Assembly (NCBI GenBank): GCA_947462335.1
Contig: OX381707.1
Location: forward strand, 32,043,618 to 32,107,617
Source of the DNA: Harmothoe impar
Lineage: Eukaryota; Annelida; Polychaeta; Phyllodocida; Polynoidae
Direction: 5' to 3'
Length of the DNA: 64,000 nucleotides
The notes beneath the pieces were generated by a model. It was not told where the DNA came from and made no database searches. It was given only the letters and a program-made list of their open reading frames with translations. Both the position numbers and the translations under genes were made by a program. This document shows positions 12,521-25,119 of this stretch, piece by piece; the first letter of the stretch is position 1, and every line of letters begins with the position of its first letter.

Positions 12521-13910
12521 GCCTTGGGCATGATACTTGAGTCCAGGCATGGCGAGTTCCTCATCCGGGCTGCATTGACGCATCATGGCGACAATGTTAA
12601 ATGCCTAACACATATCCAATTGGATCCTTGTAAAACCAATGACAGCTGAATACTTGCGTAGTGCCTTCCTTCCTCAGACTATTTGTAGTAGAACCTGGCT
12701 AAGTGATACACATTTGAATCTGTGAAATCCCTTTATGTCATTCCAAGAAAACACATACATTGTGCTCCGAAAACTTGGAAGGCTTCACTCTTTGAGATAT
12801 TCACAGGGATTTCGTCCAGCGGAACCCTACTGCTATATGGCTGATACACATACTAACCTGTGCAATCCTTTTAATTATTCAAGGAAAGTGCCTAATCCTC
12901 TCCAATACCAGACCACAATGAAGGTTTCCAGGCAGTCAAATACCGTCCTAGACCGGTCCATCATTCATTCACCCAAAGGCTCAGTCAGTTCTCATTTATT
13001 TTCAGCAGGTTTGTATTTAGAACCGATGGCCCTAGGCGCCACCACCGATTATTCACAATGATTTTCCCCATCTTAATTGAAATCACTTTTGATGCCTCGT
13101 CAGTTCCATCACTCTCCCGAACCACCAAACAATTGCTAATACATCTCAAGGGAGACAGTGCACTGAATGAATATCAAACAATATTAACAATTTGAAAATA
13201 TGGCCAAAATAAAAACAGCAAAAGTGGAAATACAAAGTTAATTAAAAGCAAACTATTGGGCAATGCCCTCAGATGCAGAATTTCGTTTTTACAAAAAAGG
13301 TATATTTATGCTGAATGATTATCTGAGCTGGTGGAGGTTGCCCCTATTAGCTCAGAACCTAAGGGAAAAAAGAAGTTATTTGGAACTGTGGGATAGACTT
13401 GGTGATGCCCCAAAGGTAACTTAAATTTGCTCCACCCCAACGCTGTGAAATATTTAGAGAATAGCAAACGATATCATTCATGTCGAGATAGAGTCACAGA
13501 CTAAAGAACAAGTTATCTATTACCTTTATGAAACGGTTATATACATTATATAACATTGTTTTAACCTAGATACCATGACATTGTACATTTCATGTGGCTA
13601 AGACAAGCCCTTGACCTGATTACAGCCGCGGCACGTGACTTCTTTGAAGTTATAACGAAGGGCCCGGCGTTTTCTAATGAGAAATGAGGAAAAGTGTCCA
13701 CCCCTGTCAGTCAGGCTTTGAATAATGAAACGAGAACAATTGGATTTCAACCTTTCATGAGTTGGGCATTGGCAAATTTCAGAAGTGACATTTAGGTAGC
13801 TATCGACACTGCTGCATCACCCTTGATATAAATACATGTATAATTATCATATCCATATGAATTTAACAGTTATGGCTTTGTTGATACACCTTGGGCAAGA
13901 AAAATGTACA
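12521..13910. other. no gene seen
   Basis: This stretch holds a repeat fragment at about 12570-12600 shared with about 7480-7520, and a 108-codon open frame (12735-13061) with no recognised domain. Nothing else is supportable. Confidence 0.3.
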
Positions 13911-15735
13911 ATGATAATAATACCTATGGCCAGTAGTGACTATACCACCAAATTTTGACCCCCGTAGTCAGGGGACTATACAACTTAGTCACATATTAGT
14001 CATAAGATAGTCAGTAGTGACTATATGTGGATCACACAAATTGATGATGTCAGAGGAATGTGTGCACAGGAAACAGTTAGGATTCAAATTTGAATGGTCC
14101 ATGGACTTCAGGTAGGCACATCCTCTTCTAAACCACTGTTCCATGGATATCCCTGCTAGTTATATGTTATGTTACAGTTGACTATGACAACTTAAGATGT
14201 TATAGGAGGCATGAGTTCTCATGTTTGATAGAGTAATCATGTTATTTTCTTCAAATGTTGATATTAAGCATAGAAATGCATGAACAGTGTATGTCTAGAC
14301 TAACAGAGCATAATATGCCTACACAGGAGCCTGTCACCTGCCCTGCTTTATCCTAGCCTGTCACCTGCCCTGCCTTATCCTAGCCTGTCACATGCCCTGC
14401 TTTTCCTAGCCTGTATTTTGCCCTGACTTTTCCTAGTATGTCACCTGCCCTGCCTTATCCTAGCCTGGCTCCTGACCTGCCTTATCCTAGCCTGTACCCT
14501 GCCATGCCCTATCCTAGCCTGTCCCTTGCCCTGCCCTATCCTAGCCTGTCACCTACCCTGTCTTATCCTAGCCTGTCCCCTAGCGTACCTTATCCTAGCC
14601 TGTCACATGCCCTGCCTTTTCCTAGCCTGTCCCCTGCCCTGCCTTTTCCTAGTATGTTCATTGCCCTGCCGTATCCTAGCCTGTCTCCTGACCTGCCTTA
14701 TCCTAGCCTGTACCAAGCCATGCCTTATCCTAGCCTGTCCCTTGCCTTGCCCTATCCTAGCCTGTCCCCTACCCTGCTTTGTCCTAGCCTGTCCCCTAGC
14801 CCATCTTATCCTAGCCTGTCACCTGCCATGCCTTATCCTAGCCTGTCCCTTGCCCTGCCCTATCCTAGCCTGTCCCCTGCTCTACCTATCCTAGCTTGTC
14901 CCCTGCCATGCCTGATCCTAGCCTGTCCCCTGCCATGCCTGATCCTAGCCTATCCCTACCCTGCCTTATCCTAGCCCATCCCCTGCCCTGCCTTTTCCTA
15001 GTATGTTCATTGCCCTGCCTTATCCTAGCCTGTCACCTACCCTGCATTATCATAACCTGTCCCCTGCCCTGCCCTGTCCTAGTCTGTCACATGCCCTGCC
15101 TTATCCTAGCCTGTCACCTGCCCTGCCTTATCCTAGCCTGTCCCCTGGCCTGCCTTATCCTAGCCTGTCACCTGCCCAGCCTTGTCCTAGCCTTTCCCCT
15201 GCCATACCTTCTCCTACCATGTTCATTGCCCTGCCTTATCCTAGCCTGTCTCCTGGCCTGCTTTATCCTAGCCTCCCCCCTTGCCATGCCTTATTCTAGC
15301 TTGTCCCCTGGCCTACCTTACCCTAGCCTGTCACCTGCCATGCCCTATCCTAGCCTGTCCCCTACCCTGTCTTATCCTAGCCTGTCCCCTGCCATGCCTT
15401 ATCCTAGGCTGTCCCTGTCCCTACCCTATCCTAGCCTCTCCCCTGCCCTGCCTTATCCTATCCTAGAGTAGGACAAATCTTGGCCTGCCTTTCCCTTATT
15501 TCTCATGATTGTCTATAAGTCATAGTGACTACTTTAGACCATGAAACCATTGAATTCATAGTCACTTGACTATATAGCCCAAATCAGCCAATTTAATGGC
15601 TGACTATAGGTTGACTATATGACTAACTTACATTAGACATAGGTGACTAACTAGGTATAGCCGTTTTTTCTACTTTCATGTGACTATAGAAATGTAGTCC
15701 GTAGTGACTAACATTTCCAGGCCCATTATTATCAG
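13911..15735. mobile_element. non-autonomous DNA element carrying a minisatellite
   Basis: The left end (tgataataatacctatggcc) and the right end, read on the other strand (ctgataataatgggcctgga), share a 10-base core and are followed by several copies of agtgactat / atagtcac in subterminal DNA (about 13932-14030 and 15500-15710). Between these flanks lies the 27-bp minisatellite. There is no transposase. MITEs and Helitron-like elements with central tandem repeats are known in marine invertebrates; the superfamily of this one is not evident. Confidence 0.55.
14328..15467 (+). repeat. 27-bp minisatellite, about 42 copies
   Basis: The unit is close to cctgtcccctgccctgcc plus ttatcctag. Because 27 is a multiple of three, several frames stay open for 100-190 codons and give nine-residue repeats rich in Pro, Ser and Leu; these are not convincing genes. 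Variant units recur at multiples of 27: one containing tatgttcattgccctgcc appears near 14650, 15000 and (as catgttcattg) 15217, implying higher-order duplication. Confidence 0.95.
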
Positions 15736-16339
15736 TGTATAGACTGTCGACATAATGTAATGTATATAAAACACAGGTGAAGTGAATTTGGTCCCACTTC
15801 ATTATTAAGTTTGAGGATGTCCTGAGGTCTATTCACATCTGTCCTGATTTTCCACCTGAGCAGCAATGTCTACTCACGCATTACAGCCAATCAGGACGCA
15901 GCTCACTCTCCCAGCGGACTCTTGTGCATGTATACATCCATGGCCACTATAGTGAAACTGTAGGTCATGTGCTTGGGGAGTGTTGATAACCAGTGGTGCC
16001 AAGCCTAATGTGTAAACATAAAATAGGGTGTAGGTGTACAGGACCATATTGGCTCTAATCCCGCAAGATTTAGGCTAGAGATTGCAGTCTCCCTACATGG
16101 CAATCTACCCAGGAAACAAATTCCCGTGAATTCCCCCTGAATAACACGGGTTGAACTGGGGTCGGTCCCGGGATTACCATGCATTTATTTCCCATCATAT
16201 CACGAGATTCTATGAGCAAAATGTTGGTAAACAGGGTGACATGGGTTCTGGTTCTAGTTAAGTCTGTTATTCATTTAAACTACATGTACCATAAAACAGA
16301 TCAACTCCCACTATATTTAACCATTTACCAATTCTACAC
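15736..16339. other. no gene seen
   Basis: No coding region, RNA gene or clear repeat recognised. Confidence 0.3.
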
Positions 16340-16425
16340 CTGCATGTCCTGACTGGGAAGGGAACCGGCCACCTTCAGATCTATAGTGTCAATTTTCTAG
16401 CTGCTCACCTATCTGGGGATGTATC
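16340..16425 (-). repeat. tRNA-derived SINE head
   Basis: On the minus strand an A-box-like tract (ataggtgagcagctagaa) is followed about 30 bases later by a B-box-like tract (ggccggttcccttccc), the arrangement of a tRNA-derived Pol III promoter. A related sequence lies in the opposite orientation at about 16627-16670. I do not see a foldable tRNA. Confidence 0.4.
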
Positions 16426-16626
16426 AGGGATCTTTAGCAAAGCCAATATAGCCGAATTAACGCATAAACACTTATATGGGCATTAGTGGCAGTATAGGGG
16501 CCTCTAATGGTAAAGCCCTACATAACGTCTACATACACTCTTCTTTGCCAACAACAGCTCTAGGGACATGTAATATGGCACAGTCACCACTGGTCATAGT
16601 TTGTGTACCTCTCCAAATACATGCCC

Positions 16627-16670
16627 CAATAGGTGAGCAGCTAGAGCGCTGCACTATGCATCTGATAGAG
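16627..16670 (+). repeat. second, inverted SINE-head fragment
   Basis: The tract aataggtgagcagctagagc, followed by gctgcactatgcatctga, matches the minus-strand element at 16340-16425, so the two copies face each other about 200 bases apart. The B-box half is not recognisable here. Confidence 0.35.
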
Positions 16671-18110
16671 CATGTAAAATCACGCATTAACATCTCGGGA
16701 TATCACAGGAATCTTTGCTCACAGACTATCTCGTGCTTTGTTACCAGGGTATATTAGAGTAATCCCATATTTGGTTATTAGTGCTTTAGGTATACAGCAA
16801 AATGACACTTAATTAAAAAGAATAAATCGCCTACAGTAGGTCGTTATATATATTAACAGAAATCAATCCAAATTTGATAGATAATGGATTTTATCATTTC
16901 AACATTTAGCCTTACTTAATACTAGATTATTTAACATTTACACTGTTCTCTCTCTGTTCTCAATTTGTGACACCATAGATAATAATATTATACCTGAACA
17001 GTGCAAATGCTTCGTGTAGAGTACTTCAAAACAGTAACTCCCTTTTGTTATCAATGGATATATAGCCTGAAAGGTATATCCTCTCCGGCAATTATATATA
17101 GGAGAACTTTCTACACTGTCCCTCCCATGAACGGAGCAGTTCCACGTATAGTTATTGACAGTAGAATATCAAGATAATCTGTTTATATCTTTCCTCCGGA
17201 CATTTCTACATGTGCGTATCGGCTGAAGACTATATGTGGTTAATACAGTTAGCGAAGTATTGAAGGGCAAGTCTCCCACACTTTACTTTGTAGTCACGAC
17301 TACAAAGCTTTTTGAGCTTAGAAACATATACCTTTTTAAATCCCTCTATAGACTGCGTGTATGTGTATAGAGGGGTGACCTTTAAATAACAGCATTTCAC
17401 CTTCTCACATGTAAAGTGATAGAAGGAAGTTGCGCCTGACAGTTATGCCTTTTTTGAGTTGCCAAAACTACTTTCGAGGGATTCATATTATTAAAAACAG
17501 CTTATATTGACCAAATAAGATGATGTAGGTGGGAGTTTCACATCAGAAGAACTACTGATATCAAGCCCACATGGTAATATCTGCCCCCATATTTCCTCCC
17601 ACATACCAAAAGCGTTGCCTTCCAGGCCTTTTTTGCAATGTGCTGCTTCACTTCGCCTTGTGGGTGCATCTATGTCTGCCTCCCTATATCCCTGTACTAC
17701 CTCAAATTTCCTGTACCCCCTCTGCCTCCCTGTCTATACCTCTCCTTCCTCCCACTGCATAAAAGTTTGCATACAAGTAGATTAAATATGTTACAAGGAA
17801 CGCTTTAAGCATATTTACTTCGAGTAAATCCCACTTAAAGCCACTTAATGCTGTTCCAGGACATGGCATTATTGAACTTAAAACCACTTAGATTATTCCT
17901 TTTAGGCATCTTAGATTTGCTTAAATGCAAACTTTCATGTGGTGTATCTAACTGCAAAGGTCAACACTAAATTGTCGCTTCTTCATATATGTAAACCGCT
18001 TTGTATATATGCTTGCCTGTCTGCCTCCCTAGATATCCCTACCCCGCCATATTCCTTCCCATAATATACCCCTGTCTCAGACCCTCTCTGCTCCATCCTT
18101 CTCATCAGCA
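16671..18110. other. no gene seen
   Basis: AT-rich DNA followed by a pyrimidine-rich stretch from about 17640. No domain-bearing open frame. Confidence 0.3.
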
Positions 18111-18113
18111 CCA

Positions 18114-18129
18114 CCCCCCCCCCCCCCCC
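18114..18129. repeat. poly-C tract
   Basis: An uninterrupted C run of about 16 bases. Confidence 0.9.
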
Positions 18130-21100
18130 AGGTCTCCACTCATCCCACACCTGCATGGCCGGTACCAGTCACGTCAGCAGCAGGATTTACAGGCCAGGTG
18201 GCAGTCCTCAAACATCCACCTCCCCACGTGCCTGCTAAGCACTTTATTACTGCTTTATTAATACCACCAAATCATGCCTCCAGTACCCCGCCACTCCTCC
18301 CCACACCCCACACACTCCCATAGAGCAGCACTAAGCTCCTCCTGGGCCGCTCGCTGCCCTTATCTACAGTTGATATAGATTAGGTAAGCCTGGGCAGGGT
18401 TGGAGCAGCAGGTAGGGTAGATTAGGGGGTATTTACACGGGTGTTATCAGTGTGTGGGTCATTATAGGGGATGGTCAGTGCTGGAAATTGATGATGGCAG
18501 TGGAGTGGAGGGTTTTGCTAGGTGACCTCGTGGCAACTGGCCTCTTGTAGGTCTGTGCGCAGATGTGTTTCATTTAGCAAACACTGTTTTTATGTACATG
18601 TGGAATGACTCCCACAGCTGGTATCTGGATGGAAGAGGTGATATTCATTATCTATATAATTATGAAGTATGAATGCACTGTTAGTTATTTAATGCAGATC
18701 GCTACTTTTTTTTCAAATTTATCGTGAATTTATCGATACAGTCAAAATAATCATAAACATGGGTAAATCAAGTTCTGGTTACGTGAGATGCAGTTATGAC
18801 CTGTTTTACCTGTGTGACGTCAAAACTTATTTTAGTAGAATCCAGAGCTTCTTGGATGTTGACATGTTGAGCCGATCATTTTCTAGGAAAGAAGTCAGAA
18901 ACGTTCCGTGAACAGCTGTAATAAAGACTTCACGGATTTTCCTCAAGCTGTACTCATATTCTTTGCCTGGTGATTACTCTAAGGCTTCCCAGGCACCAGT
19001 ACAGGATAGCCACTGATAGACCCCTGGGAGGCCGGTTCTGGACATGAAGCCATTATTTGGAGCTGTATAGCGTTTGTATCAGATATATGAGGAACACGCA
19101 CAAAGTGAATCGATGCGCAGTAAGCTCTGCTTTGGTCCTCTGAATAAAAAAACAGTGAAGGTATAGAGGAAACTTTCACACGTTGCAGAAGATTACGAAG
19201 GTAATAAAGCTCCATTCAAATGATCTGTTCCGAAATGTTTAATATCACGCAATAGGGGTATGGAAAGGGGAGTGATTTTGTCTGGTTCTCTTTCTACCCT
19301 AAAGGAACAAATAAGTCCCATAGTCACCTTCAACGGCTTCTCTCATTGGCTGGTGTCATGACAGCGCTGTGGTCTCCAAGGAAAGAAGCGCCAAATATGT
19401 AGAACAATGCCCCATGATCTTCACCACTTATGGAGGTGGTCTGGGGGTGTGCGGCAGAGAACTTTTTTGCACGTCATTCTGATTTTACCATTTATAACCA
19501 TAAAAGTAGTTGATATGGCAGTTATGGTAAACTATGTGAGAACCATATCCGTGTCTTGCATGTATTGTATATTATTCATAGGGCATTACTCCGATGTAGG
19601 GCTGAACTTCAACAAAACTAGACTTCACATTCTCTTTATTTCAACTGTAAATCATAAAAGATTTGTTCGCAGTATGAAAAGGGTCCCCTCTTTACTGAAT
19701 TCAAAGATCCTGATTTGCTGATAGTGCATCTTCTTGGAACAACTTTTTCATGCATCATACATAACGTGAAAAATTAAGAACCCAGTGACGAATTGTATTT
19801 TTCCTTTTAATCCTCAACTACCATTATTGTCTAAAGTTTGTGACACCTAGTTTCGTGACCATATAGTTTCTGACCCCGACAGAATGTATAGCAAATAGTA
19901 GATATCACACGCAAAACTGAAATTCGTAGCTAATGTCATGTCCTTTGGTCATTTGCTTGAAATAAAACTGAATGTAGTGAAAGCATTGCCCTTCACACAT
20001 TTCAAAGGTATTAATGACTCATTTGAATGATCTGAACCAGAAAGATGTTTTCTAGCATGCTATAGAGCTCGAGGCATTGGATAGTGGTCTGAAACTTAAC
20101 TTTAGGTAACATTCCACCTGGATATTGAGAGAAATCACCTGTAGAAAATCCTGCTGACTCACTACAATGCTGTTCAATAGGTTCTATAATTTGGGGCCAT
20201 ACTTTTACTTGAGTAGGGAAAGGGCTTCACTCAACACAAGGCAGAGATGATCAACTAATAATAAGTTCTTCACCAGTAATTATCATTTCCGTTCTTAATC
20301 ATTCCAATATATGGTACTAATGGAATTATGGTCCTCTCGTCAGGACGAATACTGTTATAGATGTAAAATGCCAAATGGCTGTAAAAGAAAAAAAGTACTC
20401 CCAACTTTTCAAACCTGTATGCAGTTATATGGCTCATGTAATCAACCTAGAATGGAAGAAATCACCTAAAATTAGCTGACAAAGTAGCTTTAAACCCTAG
20501 TAGTGTTTTTCTGTACTGTTACTGTCTGACACCCTATCTTAAAATAACCAGGGATTATTTCAGGCCTACTCCTTCCAGGAAGAACCATTGATTTATCAGT
20601 TCTGTTGTAAAATGACAACAACTTTAAAGGACCAAGAGCCATATTTGATTATAGATTTTAATCCAAACCAAATACGCATTACAAGAGTTGAACGTTGTTG
20701 AATTCATCATGTGATATTTTAAGCCAAATGGCTGCTTTTAGGATAACATTTAAGAAAGTGCTTTTATCATTCATATCTAAAGTAGTAGATAAAAGGTACT
20801 ATATTCTAAAAGACAAGTCAATGCTTGTGTTGGCGTTGTTTCTACCTTATTTGCAGTCAGATACGGTGGGAAGAGGGCTCAATTAGGATCCCATAAACCT
20901 TATTCCATGCAGATACGGTCTCATTCATTGCTGAAGCAGATAACTTGACTATGATGTCTTTTGCGATGAAACATATCCATATCAGAAGACATTCAGGGAT
21001 AAAAGTATGAATTATACCTGTGCATTGGCAATACCTTTGTAGTACCTGAATGAATATGGTACCCATGAGGCTCAAACACGATGAATCCTGTTACTATAAT

Positions 21101-21879
21101 TATTCCAATCCATGGAAGGCTTTCTTACCAACAGCTTTAGTGTTCATAGAGATAAAGGTCCCCTTTTTAGCCTCTCTATTTTATGACGTATTGTGCAGAA
21201 CTCTCATTTCCAAAACGGGGCATGCTATATAGAAATGTTTTAGAAATTCTATTGATGAGCGCAGCTTCAGGGGTCAGCTCACACTATTCCTATAGACAAA
21301 TAACATATTGCGCAAATGCTTTACATCGTGACGTGTTCCATTAAAAGTGCAATCGTCTGCAGAAAATGTTCACCCTAAGGCATATATGATATAATGAGTT
21401 GTCCGGTAGGAAAAAGGTTTACGAGACGTGACCTTGCATGACAATGCCTAACATTTTATAGATTTATATACTGTGCATTTTTTCTTTTTGAGGTGTAGAA
21501 AGATGAATTACTTTGTTCAAGGTGGGTATGCTAGTTAGAGGGTCTTGCTGAAGATATGAAGACAAAAAGAAGAAGAGATAGAAAGTAAAATAAGGTGAAG
21601 GAGAAATGGACATTTGGATAGATACAGATCAAAGAGGAACGGTGCGAGACTGTACACTTTATAATGAATAGTCTTATCATCATTCTCTAGAAAACCATTT
21701 TATTGTAATTATGAATATATTTCTGTGCTTATACGTCATAAGTTCCAAGACAGAATGCCTGACCAGAGACCCATGTTAAATATTGTTTGTAAATAAAGGT
21801 AAATGTTATTCATCGTGTAAGGCCTAAACCCAGGCAGTTTTTCTCTATATATAGGTGGTTCTCCCAGGGGACTGTTGCT
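18130..21879. other. no gene seen
   Basis: About 3.7 kb with only short anonymous open frames (60-104 codons) on both strands. No RNA gene, transposon end or strong repeat was recognised by eye. Confidence 0.3.
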
Positions 21880-22640
21880 GTCACATCCATGTGTGCCGTC
21901 GTGTGATTGTAAATCTATCTGGTGGTTTCTGGTGATGGAACTCACTGAATGCTTAATGTAAGTTCCTCTGGCAGGCCCTTAGGGTATAACGCCATGACAA
22001 CACAGCATCTATGCAAGTGAGTCAGCCAGTTTCTGGTAATATCACCCTCCTCTATATGTTTTGCGTGTCTGCTGAGCTTCCTCCCATCCATCAGTTTCTA
22101 CCTCTCCTTTCTCATTCTTCACATGAGTATCTGTTTTGCTTTACCATAGCAATTATGAAAATTACCCTTTACATATTCAATAAAACATTAATGTTCTACT
22201 TCAGTTTTCTCGAGAACCCCTAATACCCAAGGCCAAGGCAATCAATTCAAGAGCGCTGGCTTGGGTATCCCCTATGCTTGCACAAGCTCACCCTATTTTG
22301 CCGCTTTTGCTCACACCTCTTTGTACCCATACAAGAAACCGTCTGCCTTTGAAATAGTCCCCCACCCCATCCAACCACTCCCCTAATCATCTAACGCCTC
22401 ACCTCCTCCTACAAGCTCCCACTTCATCCTCCGACAGAGAAAAACTAATCAAGTCTGCTTAGAGTGGCTGGACAAAGGGAAGTTCCCAGGCATGGGCTGT
22501 GAGTACGTAGGGAGTGGGTTCTGAAGGCAGTGGTGCATTGGCCAGAGGGATGTATGGCGAGGAGCAGCTCAAAGCGCCGAAGGTTCAGCTTAGTGACCTG
22601 AGCTCATGAGGAGCAGCTCAGGGGGAGAACTGAGCATCTT
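21880..22640 (+). repeat. partial copy of the 51-61 kb repeat unit
   Basis: Collinear short matches link this stretch to 51535-52260 and 57160-57880: ggtataacgccatgacaac ... gcatctatgcaagtgagtcag; then cccctaatcatctaacgcctcacc; then cagagaaaaactaatcaag; then agagtggctggacaaaggg. It also ends with the gatgaggagcagctcag-type motif found at 53940 and 58732. Gaps are numerous and identity is modest. It is either an old dispersed repeat or a relic of a local duplication. Confidence 0.6.
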
Positions 22641-23260
22641 ACTGAAAATAGAAAATGAGCCTCAATAGATACATACAGCCCAACAAAGGTTTTTGTTTTT
22701 CACTAATGTTATATCATTTTTCTCGAAGCTATAACAGCAAAACAATATCATGAACATGTTAATTATTCAAGTTGTTTAGCCTTTCGACATGCTAATGTTC
22801 ATCACAAGTTTCTGTTTCCAGACCTTGTATAACCATGGTAACCAGTTGTCTCAAAATGTTGTAGCTGCTAAAAAAAATAATCATGTTTGGCAACTCTGCT
22901 AATTACCATTACAAGGTTAAATGACCTGAAATATTACTTATTTCCATTTGTCAACGCGAGACTTTGTTACAGGACTTTCAATAAACAAAAGTTTGTGGTT
23001 ACAGTGACAGATTGCAGCTAGGATAAAGCGGCGCCATGGGTATCAATGACTGTCATAGCACACTATTGTTGTGTGTACCACTGGTTTGTGGAAACTCATC
23101 CAATCGGCTTCCTAGCATTTAAACATAGGGCTGATGAATACATGTACCTGGTCTTTAATAACCATCAACATAAGAGTTCACACATGCAGCCTAAATGCTG
23201 CTCTTAATGCTGCTTTAATTAAAATGACATGGCATGTGTTTGTATACCTCATGCATCTTA
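22641..23260. other. no gene seen
   Basis: No coding region or clear repeat recognised. Confidence 0.3.
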
Positions 23261-23598
23261 ATAGGGGGCCTAAGTGGAAACGGATCTAGTATCAAAACTA
23301 GCCTCAAAACAGATGCAACTGTCGGTCAGTAGGTTACAGTGCTGGAGAGATAGGGTGTGTGACATACATGCACTTTACTGAGTTCAGTTAAAACCTTTCT
23401 ATTGCTAAATATATTTTTTCATCACCAGAGGCTATGCCTTTGAATCAAAAGTATTTGTTATTTTAACATAACCCAGTAAAATGGATGTATGTCACACTGC
23501 CTATTTCTCCAGCACTGTGGCCCACTGACCTGGTCCCCAGATGCATCTGGATGCAGGCAACTTTTAATGCTAGATCCGTTTCCGCTTGGGCCCCCTAT
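23261..23598. mobile_element. MITE with about 135-bp terminal inverted repeats
   Basis: The left arm (about 23261-23395, starting atagggggcctaag) and the right arm (about 23460-23598, ending cttgggccccctat) are imperfect inverted repeats along almost the whole length, sharing ggaaacggatctag, acagtgctggaga and tgtgacatacat. The central spacer is about 65 bases. It is non-coding; the short frame across the right arm is incidental. Confidence 0.8.
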
Positions 23599-24990
23599 AG
23601 AAGGGCAGGTGCATTGTCTGATTCAAAATACAGTGGGACCCTGTTTAGTTATGTAATTTCTAAAGATAATCATTCTCTTTAACAAGGAAAAGGGGCACAA
23701 TCGACTTGGATGACACCTGGTGTCACACAATGCAGGTATTTGTGTGATGCAGTGTCACCTAGTTTCCCTTCTGGCACACACTCACATATCTTCAAACACA
23801 ACCATTATCATTTTGTAATGTGAAATAGTGCAGGGTTTTGACACCAGGTGCCAGCTTTGTTGTTCCTTGATATTCTTATGGGTAAGATAGAACCATAATC
23901 TTCGTGTATAACCATAATTACATGTTTTGAATGTACCTAAGACCTGGCCATACACCCCTAATTCTATCAAGTTTCATAAGATATTGAAATACATGCCATA
24001 TGATTTTGATTAAAGTGACAATAAGAGGGAAAGACCATAAACACATTTCCTCTGGTAATCTTATTTGGATAAAGGTCTGACCTTCTGCTACATGTATACA
24101 TAGCTAATGGTTGGCATGAATTGCACACAACCTCATCAGGTAAGAATCTTGGTGAATAAATTGGCATGCACACAAACAGCAGAGAGTGCACTAACAAATT
24201 CTTGCTATGATGCCCTATGCCAACTTCTAATTATGATGAGTATTACAAACCAAACAGAATTTCCTCATTTTTTTCAAAAAATCTAAAAATTGGATCAATA
24301 TTGTCTGAAACATATTGTGCCATGGTACACAATGCTGTGTGAATGTGTGTCAATATGTGTGAATATGTGCCACTTCTTATCCTATGGTGTATGGTATTAT
24401 ATTTTGGCAAATAGTGACATAGGACAACAGTCACACAAGGTGCATGTTCAAGAAATGAAGTCAAACTAATTTGCTGGGTACTGGTAAGCATAAACAAAAT
24501 GATTGTGTGATTGATGTTGACATGCTATGGCTAATATCTGTTTCAAATTACAAGTTACTAGTTAACAATCCATTTGCAGTATAGCATTTGTGACAAAGGT
24601 ACATATTAGTCATCTTGCCATTTTTAAACGAATATGACTCAATAAACACATATATATATATAGGAAATAATCTGAGAAAAATTATTCATGCTCTATGTAA
24701 CATGTAGATACGTTCTATGTTAATGTCCCATTAACATGTGTATATTGAAGGAGTAAGTTAATCCCCTCAGGTAGCCGCTGCCACACCTGGGGGAGCTTTG
24801 TATATGCTAGTACCCTGTATACCCATCAAAGGGCAGGGTCTGTGGTCGTCGCTGCTTGCTACAGGCGCCGCACAGTTGGCTTTTTGAATTTGGTTGGTGA
24901 GGACACTTCCTCCCGGAACTGTAGACAGGCCGACCACCACCAACTGTCATTCGATTTGCATTAATTTTATTTTTTCTTTATACCTGGATT
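23599..24990. other. no gene seen; possible 5' region of a candidate exon
   Basis: Mostly anonymous sequence. From about 24760 it becomes more GC-rich (for example gctgccacacctgggggag) up to the ATG at 24991, so the last 200 bases could be a 5' untranslated region or part of an unrecognised element. Confidence 0.3.
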
Positions 24991-25119
24991 ATGGCTAATG
25001 CATGGTGCTACGGGTGTGGAGGGGACCATCCCCCTCCGTTTCATCCCCCTGAGAAGTTTCCCACACATCAAGAGTACGTGGATTATCTGAATGAGTTGGA
25101 TATGGAACAGCAGAAGCAG
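24991..25119 (+). CDS. candidate first coding exon, unknown protein
   Basis: From the ATG at 24991 the frame encodes 43 residues starting MANAWCYGCGGDHPPPFHPP and continuing with an acidic, Gln-rich stretch. It ends exactly at a plausible donor (AAGCAG/GTATATG, phase 0). Read through, it stops after 57 codons at about 25164. The C-x2-C followed by D-H could bind metal, but I recognise no family. No downstream exon was found. It could be the start of a gene, a retroelement leader peptide or a chance frame. Confidence 0.3.

Noticed and set aside
14438..15471. Several overlapping Pro/Ser/Leu-rich ORFs of 98-191 codons
   Set aside because: They are translations of the 27-bp minisatellite in different frames, with no domain and no codon bias.
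24780..24990. Possible snRNA (Sm-like aattttatttttt tract) or LTR/primer-binding site before the candidate exon
   Set aside because: No recognisable snRNA stems or paired LTR could be found; the T-rich tract alone is not evidence.
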